Assembly (NCBI GenBank): GCA_016288055.1
Contig: JAEEXZ010000009.1
Location: forward strand, 1 to 50,215
Origin: Bacteroidales bacterium
Lineage (GTDB): Bacteria > Bacteroidota > Bacteroidia > Bacteroidales > UBA932
DNA: 50,215 bases
Direction: 5' to 3'
In this document: in pieces, positions 22,750 to 29,357 of the stretch
Layout: every line of letters begins with the position of its first letter
Position numbering within the stretch: position 1 is the first letter of the stretch
Position numbers and translations under genes: made by a program
The notes under the pieces: generated by a model
Databases searched by the model: none
Told to the model about the DNA's origin: nothing
The model's input: only the letters and a program-made list of their open reading frames with translations

Positions 22750-23280
22750 ATGTGCAAAACCATTCCATTCCATCTTGAAGCGCGTACTCGTGAGGTGTTT
22801 CGGCGTAGTCTTGTTATGGCTTTTCTTGACGAAGCTCCTGGAAACGGGAACGAAACAAGCAAATATCAATATACGGTCGAAACAACAGCTGCAAATAAGA
22901 CCATTTGTTTAAAACGTCCAGCCAATCTTAATAAAGGTTTTGATTTCGAAGTTCGGGTTCCTGGAGAGAGCTTTACGCATGTGGATAAGAATGGACGTGT
23001 ATCTCATAGTGAGCGCCCTTCTCACAAGAATATCTTTGATGATTTGAGAGCAAAGAAAGCTGAAGATCCAGCTCAATATCAACGACTCAGAGCTATTATT
23101 GACCGTGTGTACAATTGCGACCTTATCCAAGACAATGAGTTCGCTGCTTTTTCATTTCAAAGCGGTTACCCTGCAGAATTAATTGTCAAGTGCATAAAAT
23201 GGCTTTTCGTCGAACAAGATGTTACCTATTGGAATGGGAAAGGCAGAAATATGTTATATGGTGGTATAAACGCTATCTAG
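22750..23280 (+). CDS. Unrecognised protein in XRE operon
   Basis: 176 residues, AT-rich codons, no signal peptide or membrane segment. I do not recognise the family. Visible: an N-terminal half with SKYQYTVETTAANKTICLKR and NKGFDFEVRVPGESF, a polar centre (RPSHKNIFDDLRAKK), and a distinctive C-terminal stretch LIVKCIKWLFVEQDVTYWN followed by GRNMLYGGI. The conserved-looking Trp/Glu-Gln-Asp/Tyr-Trp-Asn block would be the best handle for a search. It starts one base after the XRE stop and its end overlaps nothing; the next gene starts 17 bases later. The context (XRE regulator, restriction operon next door) suggests a defence or DNA-modification role, which is inference. Confidence 0.75.
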   Translation: MCKTIPFHLEARTREVFRRSLVMAFLDEAPGNGNETSKYQYTVETTAANKTICLKRPANLNKGFDFEVRVPGESFTHVDKNGRVSHSERPSHKNIFDDLRAKKAEDPAQYQRLRAIIDRVYNCDLIQDNEFAAFSFQSGYPAELIVKCIKWLFVEQDVTYWNGKGRNMLYGGINAI

Positions 23281-23297
23281 TCTCTCTTATATTCATT

Positions 23298-23861
23298 ATG
23301 AAGTATAACAAGAACTATTTTTTTGAGGGCGTCCTTTGGCAAAGAAGTCCTCGATTGGCTGCTATCAAGACTTTTGTCACTTCCGACGGAACCGTTATCG
23401 GAATATTCCAAGGCAAAAGAGGAGAAAGACCAGAACTGGATTTTCGAGTCAAAATCTTACAACCGAAACCAGAAGCAAAGCCGTTTCTTCTGCCACATGA
23501 TGAGTGGGTTGTAGACCTTCTACTAAAAGCGCAGCATTACAGAAGCGATGTTGCAAATCTTATTAAATACTATCAGGGATTTTATAAAAAGTGCACACCG
23601 TTTCCAACGCCTGAATCACGACAATCATTTTTGCCAATGACTCTCAAAACAGTAGAAAGGAAATACGGACATATTGTTGTACCAGGCACAATTTCGATTG
23701 AAGGGATGGCAATAATACTTGAATTGTTTTGTCTCTGTGAAAAGCAAAACCCTGGAGCACATCAGTTTGAACTGGCGCTACAATGGACCCGAGAATGTGT
23801 TTTAGGAAAAAGGGACTTTAAGAACGTTCTCAACCTCGTGATAAGACACCGAGAGTATTAG
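23298..23861 (+). CDS. Unrecognised protein, third gene of XRE operon
   Basis: 187 residues, AT-rich, soluble. The open frame reaches back to 23190, but that part overlaps the previous gene; ATG 23298 (MKYNKNYFFEG) fits the operon spacing. Visible: LWQRSPRLAAIKTFVTSDGT and VIGIFQGKRGERPELDFRVK in the N-terminal third, LPHDEWVVDLLLKAQHYRSD in the middle, then RKYGHIVVPGTISIEGMAII and a helical C-terminus. No catalytic motif is obvious. The 3' end overlaps the convergent methyltransferase gene by four bases. Function unknown; possibly acts together with the 176-residue protein. Confidence 0.72.
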   Translation: MKYNKNYFFEGVLWQRSPRLAAIKTFVTSDGTVIGIFQGKRGERPELDFRVKILQPKPEAKPFLLPHDEWVVDLLLKAQHYRSDVANLIKYYQGFYKKCTPFPTPESRQSFLPMTLKTVERKYGHIVVPGTISIEGMAIILELFCLCEKQNPGAHQFELALQWTRECVLGKRDFKNVLNLVIRHREY

Positions 23862-24739
23862 AAAGGAAGCTCGGGACCATAATAGACCTCCGGCTCACAC
23901 AGAACGCGAATATCGCTATCCTGGAAGAGTTTGGCCTGCTTCTCTAGCTTCTCCAAAATCTCACCACGGCGGCTGATGCTATTCAGTTCCTCGCGACGGG
24001 CTTTGCTCATCTCGAGGAACTTTTCTTCCTGGTCGATGCCCAGAAACCGGCGGCCAAGAAGATTGGCTGCGATGCCGGTGGTGCTACTACCGGTGAATGG
24101 GTCAAGAATCCATGCTCCTGGTTTGGTGGACGCCTGAATAATCCTTGAAAGAACGCAAAGTGGCTTTTGAGTCGGGTGCTTTCCACAGGATTTCTCCCAT
24201 GGTGCAATCGCCGGCAGTGTCCAGACATCCCGCATCTGGGTGCCGCCATTGATTTCCTTCATCAATTCATAGTTGTAGTAATGAGCCGTTTTCTGCTCCT
24301 TCCGAGCCCAGAGGATATATTCTGCTGAATATGTAAAATAGCGGCAGGAAAGATTGGGTGGTGGATTAGTCTTTACCCAGGTAATACAGTTCAGAATCTT
24401 GAAGTCCAGTTCAGTCAAACAACGGGCAACAGAGAAGATGTTATGATATGTCCCACTTACCCAAATGGTTCCGTCGGACTTCAAATGCTCCCGGCATGCT
24501 GCCAGCCACGTTTTGTCAAACTTGTAATCCTCCTCGAATCCCTGAGACTTATCCCACTTCCCTTTGTTCACAGACACAGGAACGCCGCTCTGTATGCTAA
24601 TGCCACCGTTGGAGAGATGATACGGCGGATCTGCGAAAATCATGTCAAACTTGAAATCAAACGAATTCAGAAGCTTGATGCAATCTCCTCGTAGAAGCGT
24701 GAAGTCCTTGTCTAGTGATTTATAATATGCGGTTGGCAT
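23858..24739 (-). CDS. dpnA: Adenine DNA methyltransferase, M.DpnA-like (beta class)
   Basis: 293 residues. The order of motifs is that of beta-class N6-adenine methyltransferases: catalytic FADPPYHLSNGG (motif IV, about residue 36) first, the HPTQKPLCVL motif (about 190) and the AdoMet-binding DPFTGSSTTGIAANLLGRRF (about 217) last. In DpnII systems the second methylase DpnA methylates GATC also on single-stranded DNA, which protects incoming transforming strands. It is the last gene of the operon dpnM-dpnB-dpnA on the reverse strand, five bases after the nuclease gene. It carries about 35 residues after the fold with no match I know. Confidence 0.9.
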   Translation of the reverse strand: MPTAYYKSLDKDFTLLRGDCIKLLNSFDFKFDMIFADPPYHLSNGGISIQSGVPVSVNKGKWDKSQGFEEDYKFDKTWLAACREHLKSDGTIWVSGTYHNIFSVARCLTELDFKILNCITWVKTNPPPNLSCRYFTYSAEYILWARKEQKTAHYYNYELMKEINGGTQMRDVWTLPAIAPWEKSCGKHPTQKPLCVLSRIIQASTKPGAWILDPFTGSSTTGIAANLLGRRFLGIDQEEKFLEMSKARREELNSISRRGEILEKLEKQAKLFQDSDIRVLCEPEVYYGPELPF

Positions 24740-24744
24740 TGTGA

Positions 24745-25602
24745 TTAAACAAGCTTGGTGGCGATAACACCTTCGTCCAAGTCCATAATGTTGTAAAGAT
24801 TCTCTAAGACATCGAAGGTCTCTTTAAGGTTGTTGCGTGCCGAGCCCCATCCTTGCCCGTCGGTAATCCAAACGAACTTAAAGCCCTTGTGGCCTTTTGT
24901 CTCAAGGGCAATTGTCTTGTAACTGCGGGCTGTCTCGTTTAATTTGGAACCTCCACTGGCGTAGAAATTGGTTTCAATCCCGTAAATCATATTGGGGCGC
25001 TTGATTACAAAATCAAAACGTTTTTCAGTTCCGCCTTCGTTGGAAATACAGGAAAGGTCAATGCCCCACTTCTGCTCAATCTCGTGGATGTACATTTCCT
25101 TGAAGTAGGTTTTATCTTTAACCAACCCGGCTTTGATTAGATAGCCTTCTACCAGATCTTCCATTACGTGCCCGCCACGATTCTTCCGCGCATTAGAGTC
25201 AAGACCGGTCTCAACTCCTGTAACATAGTCCACGAGGCTGTGGATGTGCTTTTGTTGCATCAGGTCAAAGAGGCCAGTCTCGCGCATAAATACTATATAC
25301 TCTTCAACCTTGTAATTGGCTTTCCGGAAATTCCAAACGTGCTCTCCGTCAAAATCAACGGTGAGGATGTCAGATTCGCGTTTAGCCAACAAGATGGGAA
25401 TGCACTTGAGAATCTCAGGGTACTTTTTGTATAAAGCTTCGAACTCCTTTTCGATATTGTTGCATCCAATCAGGGAGTTCATGATGTTTAATTCAACCTT
25501 GATGGCTTCTACGTTTCGGTAAATCTTCTCAAAGTCGGTGTAGTACTTGTAACCAGCTATGGCTGAACGGAAACCGCCAAGCCAAGTTTGAAAATCTCTC
25601 AT
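24745..25602 (-). CDS. dpnB: Type II restriction endonuclease, R.DpnII family (GATC)
   Basis: 285 residues, the usual size of DpnII/MboI-type nucleases that cut unmethylated GATC. Recognised by FQTWLGGFRSAIAGYKYYTD at the N-terminus, ESLLVDYVTGVETGLDSN-like central segment (here HSLVDYVTGVETGLDSNARK), RGGHVMEDLVEGYL, and the catalytic region KRFDFVIKRPNMIYGIETNF with the Asp ... Glu-x-Asn arrangement. The gene lies two bases after dpnM and five before dpnA, so the toxic nuclease is translated between its two protecting methylases. In the pneumococcal operon dpnA comes before dpnB; the order here differs. Confidence 0.93.
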   Translation of the reverse strand: MRDFQTWLGGFRSAIAGYKYYTDFEKIYRNVEAIKVELNIMNSLIGCNNIEKEFEALYKKYPEILKCIPILLAKRESDILTVDFDGEHVWNFRKANYKVEEYIVFMRETGLFDLMQQKHIHSLVDYVTGVETGLDSNARKNRGGHVMEDLVEGYLIKAGLVKDKTYFKEMYIHEIEQKWGIDLSCISNEGGTEKRFDFVIKRPNMIYGIETNFYASGGSKLNETARSYKTIALETKGHKGFKFVWITDGQGWGSARNNLKETFDVLENLYNIMDLDEGVIATKLV

Positions 25603-25604
25603 AT

Positions 25605-26516
25605 TTATGCGTTCGCTACGTTAGAAATCATAAGCTCTGAGATGTTACCTCGGCCTGATGCGTCAGCATTAATCATCCTGGCAGCGGATACTCTCTTGAT
25701 GAAGAAATGTTCGTAAATAGAATCAAAGAAATCCTCTTTAGGATTAATACCTTTAGGGTCCGAATTACTGGCAACGAATAGTGCCTTCTTCTTGCTTATC
25801 TGATTGCAAAAATCACGGAGTCGGATTTGTTCAGCGTCGTTAAACCCTTCCTTTGCATAAGAGGTAAAGGAGGACGTTTCCGTGATGGGCTTGTAGGGAG
25901 GATCAAAATAGAATAGCGTGTTAGCTCCCGCGAAGCGACCTGTTTCTGCAAAATCTCCGCAGAGAATATCCACCTTTTGTAGAACAATAGAACATGCACG
26001 AAGGTTTTCGGCATCGCAAATACGGGGATTAGCGTATTTCCCATGGGGGACATTGAATTCGCCCTTGGAATTAACGCGATAAAGTCCGTTGAAGCATGTT
26101 CTGTTGAGGAAGATGAACAGAGCAGCAGTTTCTATCGGCTTTGTTCTCTTCGTGTTAAACAGTGCTCTTTTCGCAATGAAGTAGTCCTTTCTGGCATCAG
26201 CGCCTAGAGGTAGATATTCATCTTGAATGCGCGAGAGAACCTCGATGAGGGATTCAACGTCTTCTTTGATGACGCGATATGTGCAAATGAGTTCCTCGTT
26301 GATATCATTGATGACTGCGTGCTCAATGTTGGGGTAAGCCTGAAGGAGCCAAAACATGACAGCGCCACCGCCAACAAACGGCTCTACATACGTGATATTC
26401 TGACGGGAGGCGAAATCGTAAGGTAATGATTTCTTGACTTCGCCAAGCAACTGTGTCTTCCCTCCAACCCACTTAATAAAAGGTCGGGCCTGTGTTTTGT
26501 TTTCGAACAACTTCAT
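25605..26516 (-). CDS. dpnM: Dam-type adenine DNA methyltransferase, M.DpnII-like (alpha class)
   Basis: 303 residues. Alpha-class order: FIKWVGGKTQLL (motif X, about residue 12), TYVEPFVGGGAVMFWLL (AdoMet binding, about 43), then the target-recognition region and FYFDPPYKPIT (catalytic motif IV, about 205). Methylates adenine in double-stranded GATC and protects the host. First gene of the restriction operon. The ATG at 26516 is preferred over a GTG two codons upstream; the promoter ends at 26535. The whole operon is AT-richer than the backbone, a sign of transfer. Confidence 0.93.
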   Translation of the reverse strand: MKLFENKTQARPFIKWVGGKTQLLGEVKKSLPYDFASRQNITYVEPFVGGGAVMFWLLQAYPNIEHAVINDINEELICTYRVIKEDVESLIEVLSRIQDEYLPLGADARKDYFIAKRALFNTKRTKPIETAALFIFLNRTCFNGLYRVNSKGEFNVPHGKYANPRICDAENLRACSIVLQKVDILCGDFAETGRFAGANTLFYFDPPYKPITETSSFTSYAKEGFNDAEQIRLRDFCNQISKKKALFVASNSDPKGINPKEDFFDSIYEHFFIKRVSAARMINADASGRGNISELMISNVANA

Positions 26517-26534
26517 AAGCACAACATATTTTCA

Positions 26535-26564
26535 CAAAGTTACAAAAAGAAAGGATCGGTCAAA
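26535..26564 (-). promoter_or_regulatory. Promoter of the DpnII-type operon
   Basis: On the reverse strand TTTG (26561-26564), 18 bases, then TAACTTTG (26535-26542). The ATG at 26516 lies 18 bases further, so the leader is short. Confidence 0.72.
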
Positions 26565-26626
26565 ATACAAAACGAAAAAAAGTTCTAATCATGTCAAGAA
26601 GGGCTCCATGCGTCGTTTATTATCTC

Positions 26627-27361
26627 TTATTCCTTAAAGTATTCAGGATGTTCTAAGTAAAGCTTATTTAGCCAGTTCGTGAATGTTGTATGCAGATTCC
26701 ATACAAATTGCTCGGCGATTCCAAGGGCATCAATTAACTTCATCGTGTCAATCATTACTTCGCTTTCGTTTAGTTCGCTTTGCCTAGAGTTGTATAATTC
26801 GATAGGGTCTAAGTGAACTTCTAAATCTCGCTCGTGTTTCCACCAGCTAGACGTCCTTGATTGCTCGTCTAATAGAGCGCTAATTTTTTGAAAGTCACTG
26901 GAAAACTTGGGGAAGAATTGCATGATGGAGGAAAGCTTTCCCCAATAGGTGTCGGTACCGCCTGGGGCTAAGAATCCATATAACTTCTTGAAACCTTCAT
27001 TCATTATCACTTTCAGCTTCCCTCTCGCGTATCTCTTGTCATAATCCTGGTCTGCTAGGAGGAAGAATTTAGTGGCAACCATGCAGTCGGTTGTCGTTTG
27101 TAATATGTATAGCAACGCTGCATAGATGGTCTGCTTAATGTGAAGATAGTCTGAGTCTTCTTCATCGAGTTTTTGACAACAATCATGGAGTAACAGGAGG
27201 CCTTCGCTATTAATCATTATCCGTTCGTTAATGATACTTACAATTTCCTCACGTTGCTCCTGATTGGGGGTGAAGCCGTTAGGTTTGATAGATTGAAACC
27301 AACGTTCGTACTCGATTCTATGAATCGGGAAGAACTCCAAGTCGTTGATATTTATTCCCAT
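26627..27361 (-). CDS. Unrecognised helical protein next to the restriction operon
   Basis: 244 residues, soluble, mainly helical, AT-rich codons. No family recognised. Visible: INDLEFFPIHRIEYERWFQS at the start, LLLLHDCCQKLDEEDSDYLH and TTDCMVATKFFLLADQDYDK in the middle, FLAPGGTDTYWGKLSSIMQF, and WWKHERDLEVHLDPIELYNS near residue 190. The ATG at 27361 is preferred to a TTG at 27385 that sits on the promoter. It reads in the same direction as the dpn operon but has its own -7 box and ends 110 bases before dpnM. Its position between the restriction operon and the 250-bp element suggests it belongs to the island. Role unknown. Confidence 0.75.
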   Translation of the reverse strand: MGININDLEFFPIHRIEYERWFQSIKPNGFTPNQEQREEIVSIINERIMINSEGLLLLHDCCQKLDEEDSDYLHIKQTIYAALLYILQTTTDCMVATKFFLLADQDYDKRYARGKLKVIMNEGFKKLYGFLAPGGTDTYWGKLSSIMQFFPKFSSDFQKISALLDEQSRTSSWWKHERDLEVHLDPIELYNSRQSELNESEVMIDTMKLIDALGIAEQFVWNLHTTFTNWLNKLYLEHPEYFKE

Positions 27362-27382
27362 AGCGTTTTGAATATTTTTGTG

Positions 27383-27390
27383 CAAAAATA
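27383..27390 (-). promoter_or_regulatory. -7 box of the 244-residue gene
   Basis: Reverse strand TATTTTTG, 21 bases before the ATG at 27361. It decides the start against the TTG at 27385, which it overlaps. Confidence 0.6.
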
Positions 27391-27480
27391 AAGAATGCTT
27401 GTGCCAAACCGCTGCGCATTTCTGCTATTTGGCGAATTCTCTTGGAGCATGCTGTGGATAACGTTGAAATCGCACGAACG

Positions 27481-27730
27481 CCAAGGGGACGGGAGTGGGG
27501 TTGGCGGAGCCATAGAAGGCGTAGGATTGAGCGAGTAGCCGGGACGTCCGGTTCGCGCGTGAGCGCGAATGGCGACAACTGGGGTGAGTTTGCACCGGAG
27601 GGATGAGCGTATAGCTGCGGAGGGTGCGGCGTCCTCGCGGGGTGAGGGATATTGTTGGCGCCAAGGGCGGCACGGCGTCAGGAGCGCCTACGACTTCGTT
27701 GGCCCGCCGGCCCCACTCCCGGCCCCTTGG
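27481..27730 (-). mobile_element. 250-bp TIR-bounded element, copy B (MITE-like)
   Basis: Bounded by 27-base terminal inverted repeats: left end CCAAGGGGACGGGAGTGGGG (27481-27500) plus TTGGCGG, right end (27704-27730) the reverse complement of the same with three changes. The interior matches copy A at 18331-18579 in opposite orientation. 250 bases, GC-rich, no transposase gene: the form of a non-autonomous miniature element. Directly to its right the reading frame of an ORF6N protein begins in mid-domain, as if the element or a rearrangement had removed the start. No clear target-site duplication is visible at the ends. Confidence 0.75.
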
Positions 27731-28045
27731 AGTACAAGTTATTCTTGACAGAGACTTGGCGACCTTGTATCAAGAAGAGGTTGGTCAAATGAACCGTCAA
27801 GTAAGAAGAAACATCAAACGCTTCCCGGCCGACTTTATGTTTCAATTGACAAAGGAAGAATATGATGGTTTGAAATGCCAATTTGGCATTTCAAACCTAA
27901 GGGGCGGTGATAGACGCGCACTTCCTTATGCCTTTACGGAGCAGGGCGTATCAATGTTGTCTGGTTTGCTAAGAAGCGATAAGGACGTTACGGCTGATAG
28001 ATTCTTCGCTTCGCTCAGAATGACAAAGGGGGCATGCTCAGAATG
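27722..28045 (+). pseudogene. ORF6N-domain protein, truncated at both ends
   Basis: From 27722 the frame reads GVQVILDRDLATLYQEEVGQ, then NRQVRRNIKRFPADFMFQLT, GDRRALPYAFTEQGVSMLSG and LLRSDKDV, which is the core of an ORF6N (KilA-N associated, phage-type DNA-binding) domain. The usual N-terminal lead-in is missing, replaced by the TIR of the 250-bp element. After RSDKDV, at 27996, the frame runs into a REP-like cluster and is lost. The open frame from 27624 to 28046 is thus a chimera of element, gene remnant and repeat. It is a decayed prophage or mobile-element gene. Confidence 0.8.
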
Positions 28046-28080
28046 ACAAAAAGAGATTGCCGGTCGGAGCCGGCAATGAC
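27996..28080 (-). repeat. REP-like composite cluster, right of island
   Basis: The reverse complement of the composite at 19315-19398, 85 bases with the same order: a GTCATTGCCGGCTCCGACCG hairpin unit, a GTCATTCTGA half-unit, and a GTCATTCTGAGCGAAGCGA unit ending AATCTATC. It cuts off the ORF6N remnant. Confidence 0.8.
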
Positions 28081-28320
28081 GGAGAGATGGCACTTCAACA
28101 AGACAAATACTACGTAGTATTCAATCTCGATTAAATCTAAAGGCCCCTATCGAAGAAGTTTGGGTTTACAATGGCGAATTTGTAGTGAGAGTATACCCAT
28201 AAAAAATACAGGAACCCTTTCGGATTCCTGCAAGGAGGTGCACCGTAGTGCCCTCTAACTTTATAAGCTGTTGCAAATGTAATTACAATAATCAAAATAA
28301 CAAAGAATTAGTAAAAAAGT
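28081..28320. other. Gene-poor region with a possible gene remnant
   Basis: No intact gene. ATG at 28088 opens only 15 codons (MALQQDKYYVVFNLD). Around 28138-28202 another frame reads LKAPIEEVWVYNGEFVVRVY before a stop, which looks like the conserved end of a lost protein; I cannot name it. The stretch ends in AT-rich sequence. Confidence 0.4.
28201..28230 (-). terminator. Candidate terminator downstream of xerD
   Basis: CAGGAACCC (28209-28217) and GGATTCCTG (28222-28230) form a stem around a 4-base loop with one internal mismatch. Read on the reverse strand it is followed by TATTTTTT (28201-28208). It lies about 195 bases after the xerD stop on that strand. Confidence 0.55.
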
Positions 28321-28419
28321 TACTTCGCTACGCTTAGAATGACAAAGGGGACGGGCTCAGAATGACAAAAAGAGATTGCCGGTCGGGGCCGGCAATGACG
28401 AGGGTGAGGTCGGGCATGA
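28321..28419 (-). repeat. REP-like composite cluster, third copy
   Basis: 28321-28399 is a third version of the composite found at 19315 and 27996, with a CCGGCCCCGACCGG hairpin unit. GTCGGGCATGAG at 28409-28420 is a partial GTCATGCCCGA unit in the same inverted orientation. It lies between the island remnants and xerD. Confidence 0.75.
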
Positions 28420-28425
28420 GGGGGA

Positions 28426-29289
28426 TTACCCCCTCGGATGATGCTCGAGGACGGCGCGGTGCCAGGTGGAGGTGTCGATGTGGGTGTAGATTTCGGTGGT
28501 GAGGATGCTTTCGTGTCCCAGCATTTCCTGGACCACGCGCAGGTCGGCGCCGTTTTCAATGAGATGCGTCGCAAAGGAGTGGCGGAAGGTGTGCGGGGAG
28601 ATCTCCTTGTCGATGCCGGCGGCCATGGCCTGTGCCTTCACCAACTTGAAGATGGAAACGCGGCTGAGGGGCTTGCCGAACTTGTTCAGGAAGAGAATGT
28701 CCTCGAAACTCCGTTCGGCCGGGAGGGGACGGTCGGGGAGGTACGCGCGGATGGCATCGGCCGCCATGTCCCCGAGGGGCACGAGGCGCTGCTTGTCGCC
28801 CTTGCCGATCACGTCCACGAAGCCCTCGTCCAAGTGCACGTGCGAGATGCGGAGCCCTGCCGCCTCGCTCACCCGCAGCCCGCAGCCGTAGAGCACCTCG
28901 AGGATGGCGCGGTCCCGCTTGCCGAAAGGCCCCCGCAGGTCCACCGATTCCATAATGGCCGATACCTCCTCCACCGTGAGCACCGAAGGCAGATACTTTC
29001 CCAGTTTGGGCGCATCCACACGGTCGCAGGGATTCTCCGAAATTTCGCCTTCCTGCACGCACCAGTCAAAGAAATTGCGAAGCGAACTGAGCAGCCTCGC
29101 GGAACTTCGCTTGGAAAGGCCCCGGGCCGTGACCTCGCCCAGATAGGACGAAATGTCGGACGGGCCGATGGCCGCCGGCGCCAGGCCGATGGCCTCCAGG
29201 AAGGTCTCCACATCGTGGCAGTAGGATGCCACCGTGTTCGGCGACATCCTACGCTCGATGCGAAGGTAATTCCGGTAGTCCTTTATCAT
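28426..29289 (-). CDS. xerD: Tyrosine recombinase XerC/XerD
   Basis: 287 residues. An N-terminal SAM-like core-binding domain (YRNYLRIERRMSPNTVASYC) is followed by the catalytic domain with all expected residues: Arg in YGCGLRVSEAAGL (about 145), Lys in VIGKGDKQR, HTFRHSFATH (His-x-x-Arg, about 238), GHESILTTEIYTHI with His and the nucleophile Tyr (about 270). Length and sequence fit the chromosomal XerD group that resolves chromosome dimers at dif with FtsK, also encoded in this window. A role as integrase of the neighbouring island is less likely, because the protein looks like the housekeeping type. The gene is next to REP-like repeats on both sides. Confidence 0.88.
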   Translation of the reverse strand: MIKDYRNYLRIERRMSPNTVASYCHDVETFLEAIGLAPAAIGPSDISSYLGEVTARGLSKRSSARLLSSLRNFFDWCVQEGEISENPCDRVDAPKLGKYLPSVLTVEEVSAIMESVDLRGPFGKRDRAILEVLYGCGLRVSEAAGLRISHVHLDEGFVDVIGKGDKQRLVPLGDMAADAIRAYLPDRPLPAERSFEDILFLNKFGKPLSRVSIFKLVKAQAMAAGIDKEISPHTFRHSFATHLIENGADLRVVQEMLGHESILTTEIYTHIDTSTWHRAVLEHHPRG

Positions 29290-29290
29290 T

Positions 29291-29357
29291 AGATCCTTCG
29301 TCGCTTCGCTCCTCAGGATGACAAACGTTTTGTCATTCTGAGCGTAGCGAAGAATCT
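29291..29357. repeat. Head-to-head REP-like pair forming one long palindrome
   Basis: AGATCCTTCGTCGCTTCGCT...GGATGACA faces TGTCATTCTGAGCGTAGCGA...AGAATCT, so the 67-base block folds on itself with AACGTT at the tip. It fills the space between the start of xerD and the stop of the DPP III-like gene, and the stop codon of the latter (29356-29358) lies in the repeat. It may act as 3' end stabiliser or terminator. Confidence 0.8.

Noticed and set aside
28426..29289. XerD-like gene as integrase of the accessory island
   Set aside because: It resembles the housekeeping Xer recombinase, no att-like duplication was found at the island edges, and it lies outside both element copies.
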